Source: Spirochaetaceae bacterium (GTDB lineage Bacteria > Spirochaetota > Spirochaetia > Treponematales > Treponemataceae). Taken from it: a DNA stretch of 5,639 bases. Below are positions 4,438-5,639 of this stretch, one piece after another; position 1 is the first letter of the stretch; every line of letters begins with the position of its first letter. Both the position numbers and the translations under genes were made by a program. Below the pieces are notes generated by a model that worked only from the letters and a program-made list of their open reading frames with translations, made no database searches and was not told the origin of the DNA. The DNA is taken from the NCBI GenBank assembly GCA_031285525.1, contig JAITWB010000126.1:1-5639 (forward strand), given 5' to 3'.

Positions 4438-5639
4438 TCAATGGGCGTATAAATTCAAGCTATTCTGATATCAATACATTGCTGACTTATATCCTTGAGT
4501 CAGCAATGTATCTTGTTGCCTGTGAGTCGGCATCTCTGCTTTTGGTTAATAAAGACAGTAATACTCTTCGCTTTGAGGTTGCCCTCGGTCCGAAAGGACG
4601 TGAGGCGAGGGAGTTTTCTGTCAATATTGAAGGCAGTCTTGCCGGATGGGTCGTGAGGCATAACGAGAGTCTCGTTATTAATGATGTGGTAGACGATCCT
4701 CGGCACAGCAATATCGTTCCCAAGGGAACGGGATATATCACCTACAACATGATTTCTATTCCCCTGCGCATGAATACTGAGTGTGTTGGGGTTGTTCAGT
4801 TGCTGAACAAGGCTCATGGTGAACCTTTTAATAAGGAAGATCTGAAGCTGTTGGAACTCATGGTGAATCAGGCGAGTATCGCCTATCAGAATGCGGTTTC
4901 CTATGAGCGTTCCCGGAACGAGATCGGGCTGCTCCAGAATCAGCTTGCGGCGGGGCAGGAATATCATGCCTTTGTCGCAGAGAGTTCGGTGATCCTGGAC
5001 TTGATGGTTATTGTGGAGCGGGTTGCAGAGACAAACTCGTCGGTACTCATCCTTGGAGAGAGCGGGGTAGGGAAGGAATTGTTTGCAGAGCAGATCCATC
5101 TCAAGAGCGCCAGGGCGGGCAAGCCCTTTGTGCGGGTTAATTGCGCCGCCCTCACTCCTTCGCTGTTGGAGAGTGAGCTCTTTGGGCACGTAAAGGGCGC
5201 CTATACCGATGCGGTGACCACCACCAAGGGGCGCTTTGAGACCGCTAACGGGGGGACTATTTTCCTCGATGAAATCGGTGATATGCCTTTGGATCTTCAG
5301 GCAAAACTGTTGCGGGCGATTCAGTCCAGGAGTTTTGAGAAGGTTGGCTCCAGTGAGACGATTTCTGTGGATGTGCGGATTCTTGCGGCGACGAACAGGG
5401 ATATCGAGAAGCTGGTGGAGGAAGGGAAGTTCCGGGGAGACCTCTATTATCGGTTGAATGTGGTGCCCCTGTTTATTCCGCCGCTGCGCAAACGTACCGA
5501 TGATATTCCTTCGCTGGCAGATTTTTTCTGTCGAAAGTTCAGCAAGGAAACGAAGAAGAACTTTCTGGGTATATCGGAACAGGCGATGGGAGCGTTGCTT
5601 TCCTATGCCTGGCCTGGAAATATCCGGGAACTTGAAAAT
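4386..5639 (+). CDS. Sigma-54-dependent transcriptional activator, GAF plus AAA+ (3' partial)
   Basis: 418 codons are present; the end of the AAA+ domain and the expected C-terminal Fis-type DNA-binding domain lie beyond the window. Residues about 8-170 form a GAF sensory domain ([29 protein letters not shown]), followed by a short coiled linker. The AAA+ ATPase domain starts near 195: Walker A GESGVGKE (224-231), ELFGH (264-268), the sigma-54 contact loop as GAYTDA (271-276) instead of GAFTGA, Walker [12 protein letters not shown] (289-299), sensor I AATNRD (334-339), arginine-finger region FRGDLYYRL (349-357), and the sensor II region [10 protein letters not shown] (409-418). It should hydrolyse ATP to remodel sigma-54 RNA polymerase at distant promoters when the GAF domain senses its ligand. 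The ligand and targets cannot be seen. There is no receiver domain. ATG at 4386 is the start because an in-frame TGA lies at 4377-4379 and the next ATG is at codon 41, inside the GAF fold. The ribosome-binding site is weak. It follows rpsA after 23 bp. Confidence 0.93.
   Translation, partial: MTAATIVDVNKLNTLIEINGRINSSYSDINTLLTYILESAMYLVACESASLLLVNKDSNTLRFEVALGPKGREAREFSVNIEGSLAGWVVRHNESLVINDVVDDPRHSNIVPKGTGYITYNMISIPLRMNTECVGVVQLLNKAHGEPFNKEDLKLLELMVNQASIAYQNAVSYERSRNEIGLLQNQLAAGQEYHAFVAESSVILDLMVIVERVAETNSSVLILGESGVGKELFAEQIHLKSARAGKPFVRVNCAALTPSLLESELFGHVKGAYTDAVTTTKGRFETANGGTIFLDEIGDMPLDLQAKLLRAIQSRSFEKVGSSETISVDVRILAATNRDIEKLVEEGKFRGDLYYRLNVVPLFIPPLRKRTDDIPSLADFFCRKFSKETKKNFLGISEQAMGALLSYAWPGNIRELEN
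4474..4511 (+). repeat. Perfect 14-bp inverted repeat / strong hairpin inside the activator coding sequence
   Basis: ATACATTGCTGACT (4474-4487) and AGTCAGCAATGTAT (4498-4511) are exact reverse complements. In RNA a G-U (4488/4497) and an A-U (4489/4496) pair extend the stem to 16 bp with a 6-nt loop (4490-4495). It spans codons 30-42 of the activator, inside the GAF domain, and directly abuts an 8-bp palindrome TGATATCA (4466-4473). The sequence after it is not a T-run, so it is not a standard terminator. A stem this long and exact in coding sequence is unlikely by chance. It could be an mRNA stability or pausing element, or a binding site for a dimeric regulator. Confidence 0.7.

Noticed and set aside
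4506..4508. Alternative ATG start of the activator at codon 41
   Set aside because: Starting there would remove the first helices of the GAF domain, and the ATG is inside the right arm of the 14-bp hairpin with no ribosome-binding site.
4500..5189. 229-codon open frame on the minus strand inside the sigma-54 activator
   Set aside because: It is antisense to conserved GAF and AAA+ coding sequence, and its translation shows no domain pattern.

Overview
The window looks like chromosome from a Gram-negative-type bacterium, most likely a spirochaete of the Spirochaetales (Treponema/Spirochaeta relatives). Three things suggest this: a cmk-rpsA pair (from memory, fused into one gene in Treponema pallidum), a predicted outer-membrane beta-barrel protein, and a membrane-anchored coiled-coil protein ending in a DUF6115/DUF2802-like helix-turn-helix. 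Base composition is balanced by eye. No transposase, phage gene, tRNA, rRNA or CRISPR array is visible. The assignment rests on gene content only.

Layout. Positions 2-298 hold the 3' end of an unrecognised Gln-rich, then Gly/Ser/Glu-rich protein. It is followed almost without a gap by a small membrane-anchored protein (303-941). A predicted outer-membrane beta-barrel protein (966-1856, minus strand) converges on this pair, with only 24 bp between the stop codons and no convincing terminator. A divergent control region (1857-2001) separates the barrel gene from cmk. It holds a candidate promoter for each direction and a perfect 9-bp inverted repeat between them that covers the -35 and spacer of the barrel promoter. 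Next come cytidylate kinase (cmk, 2002-2634) and six-domain ribosomal protein S1 (rpsA, 2644-4362), 9 bp apart and in the same reading frame. The last gene (4386 to the window end) is a GAF plus AAA+ sigma-54-dependent transcriptional activator, cut off by the window edge.

How the genes fit together. cmk and rpsA form a nucleotide-metabolism/translation operon. The sigma-54 activator follows on the same strand after 23 bp with no intrinsic terminator, so it is probably co-transcribed with rpsA. The first two genes look like the tail of another operon. The DUF6115-type protein would be compatible with a flagellar/motility operon, but that is inference from remembered family context.

The most unusual signal is at the start of the sigma-54 activator. 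A perfect 12-bp inverted repeat (4367-4378 with 4426-4437) brackets the weak ribosome-binding site and start codon. A second, perfect 14-bp inverted repeat (4474-4487 with 4498-4511, 16 bp with one G-U pair) lies inside its first 42 codons. A five-codon ORF ends on the activator start codon in an ATGA overlap. Together these suggest control of the activator at the mRNA level or through DNA-binding sites. No wholly new multi-gene system is visible; the rest is largely conserved core genome.
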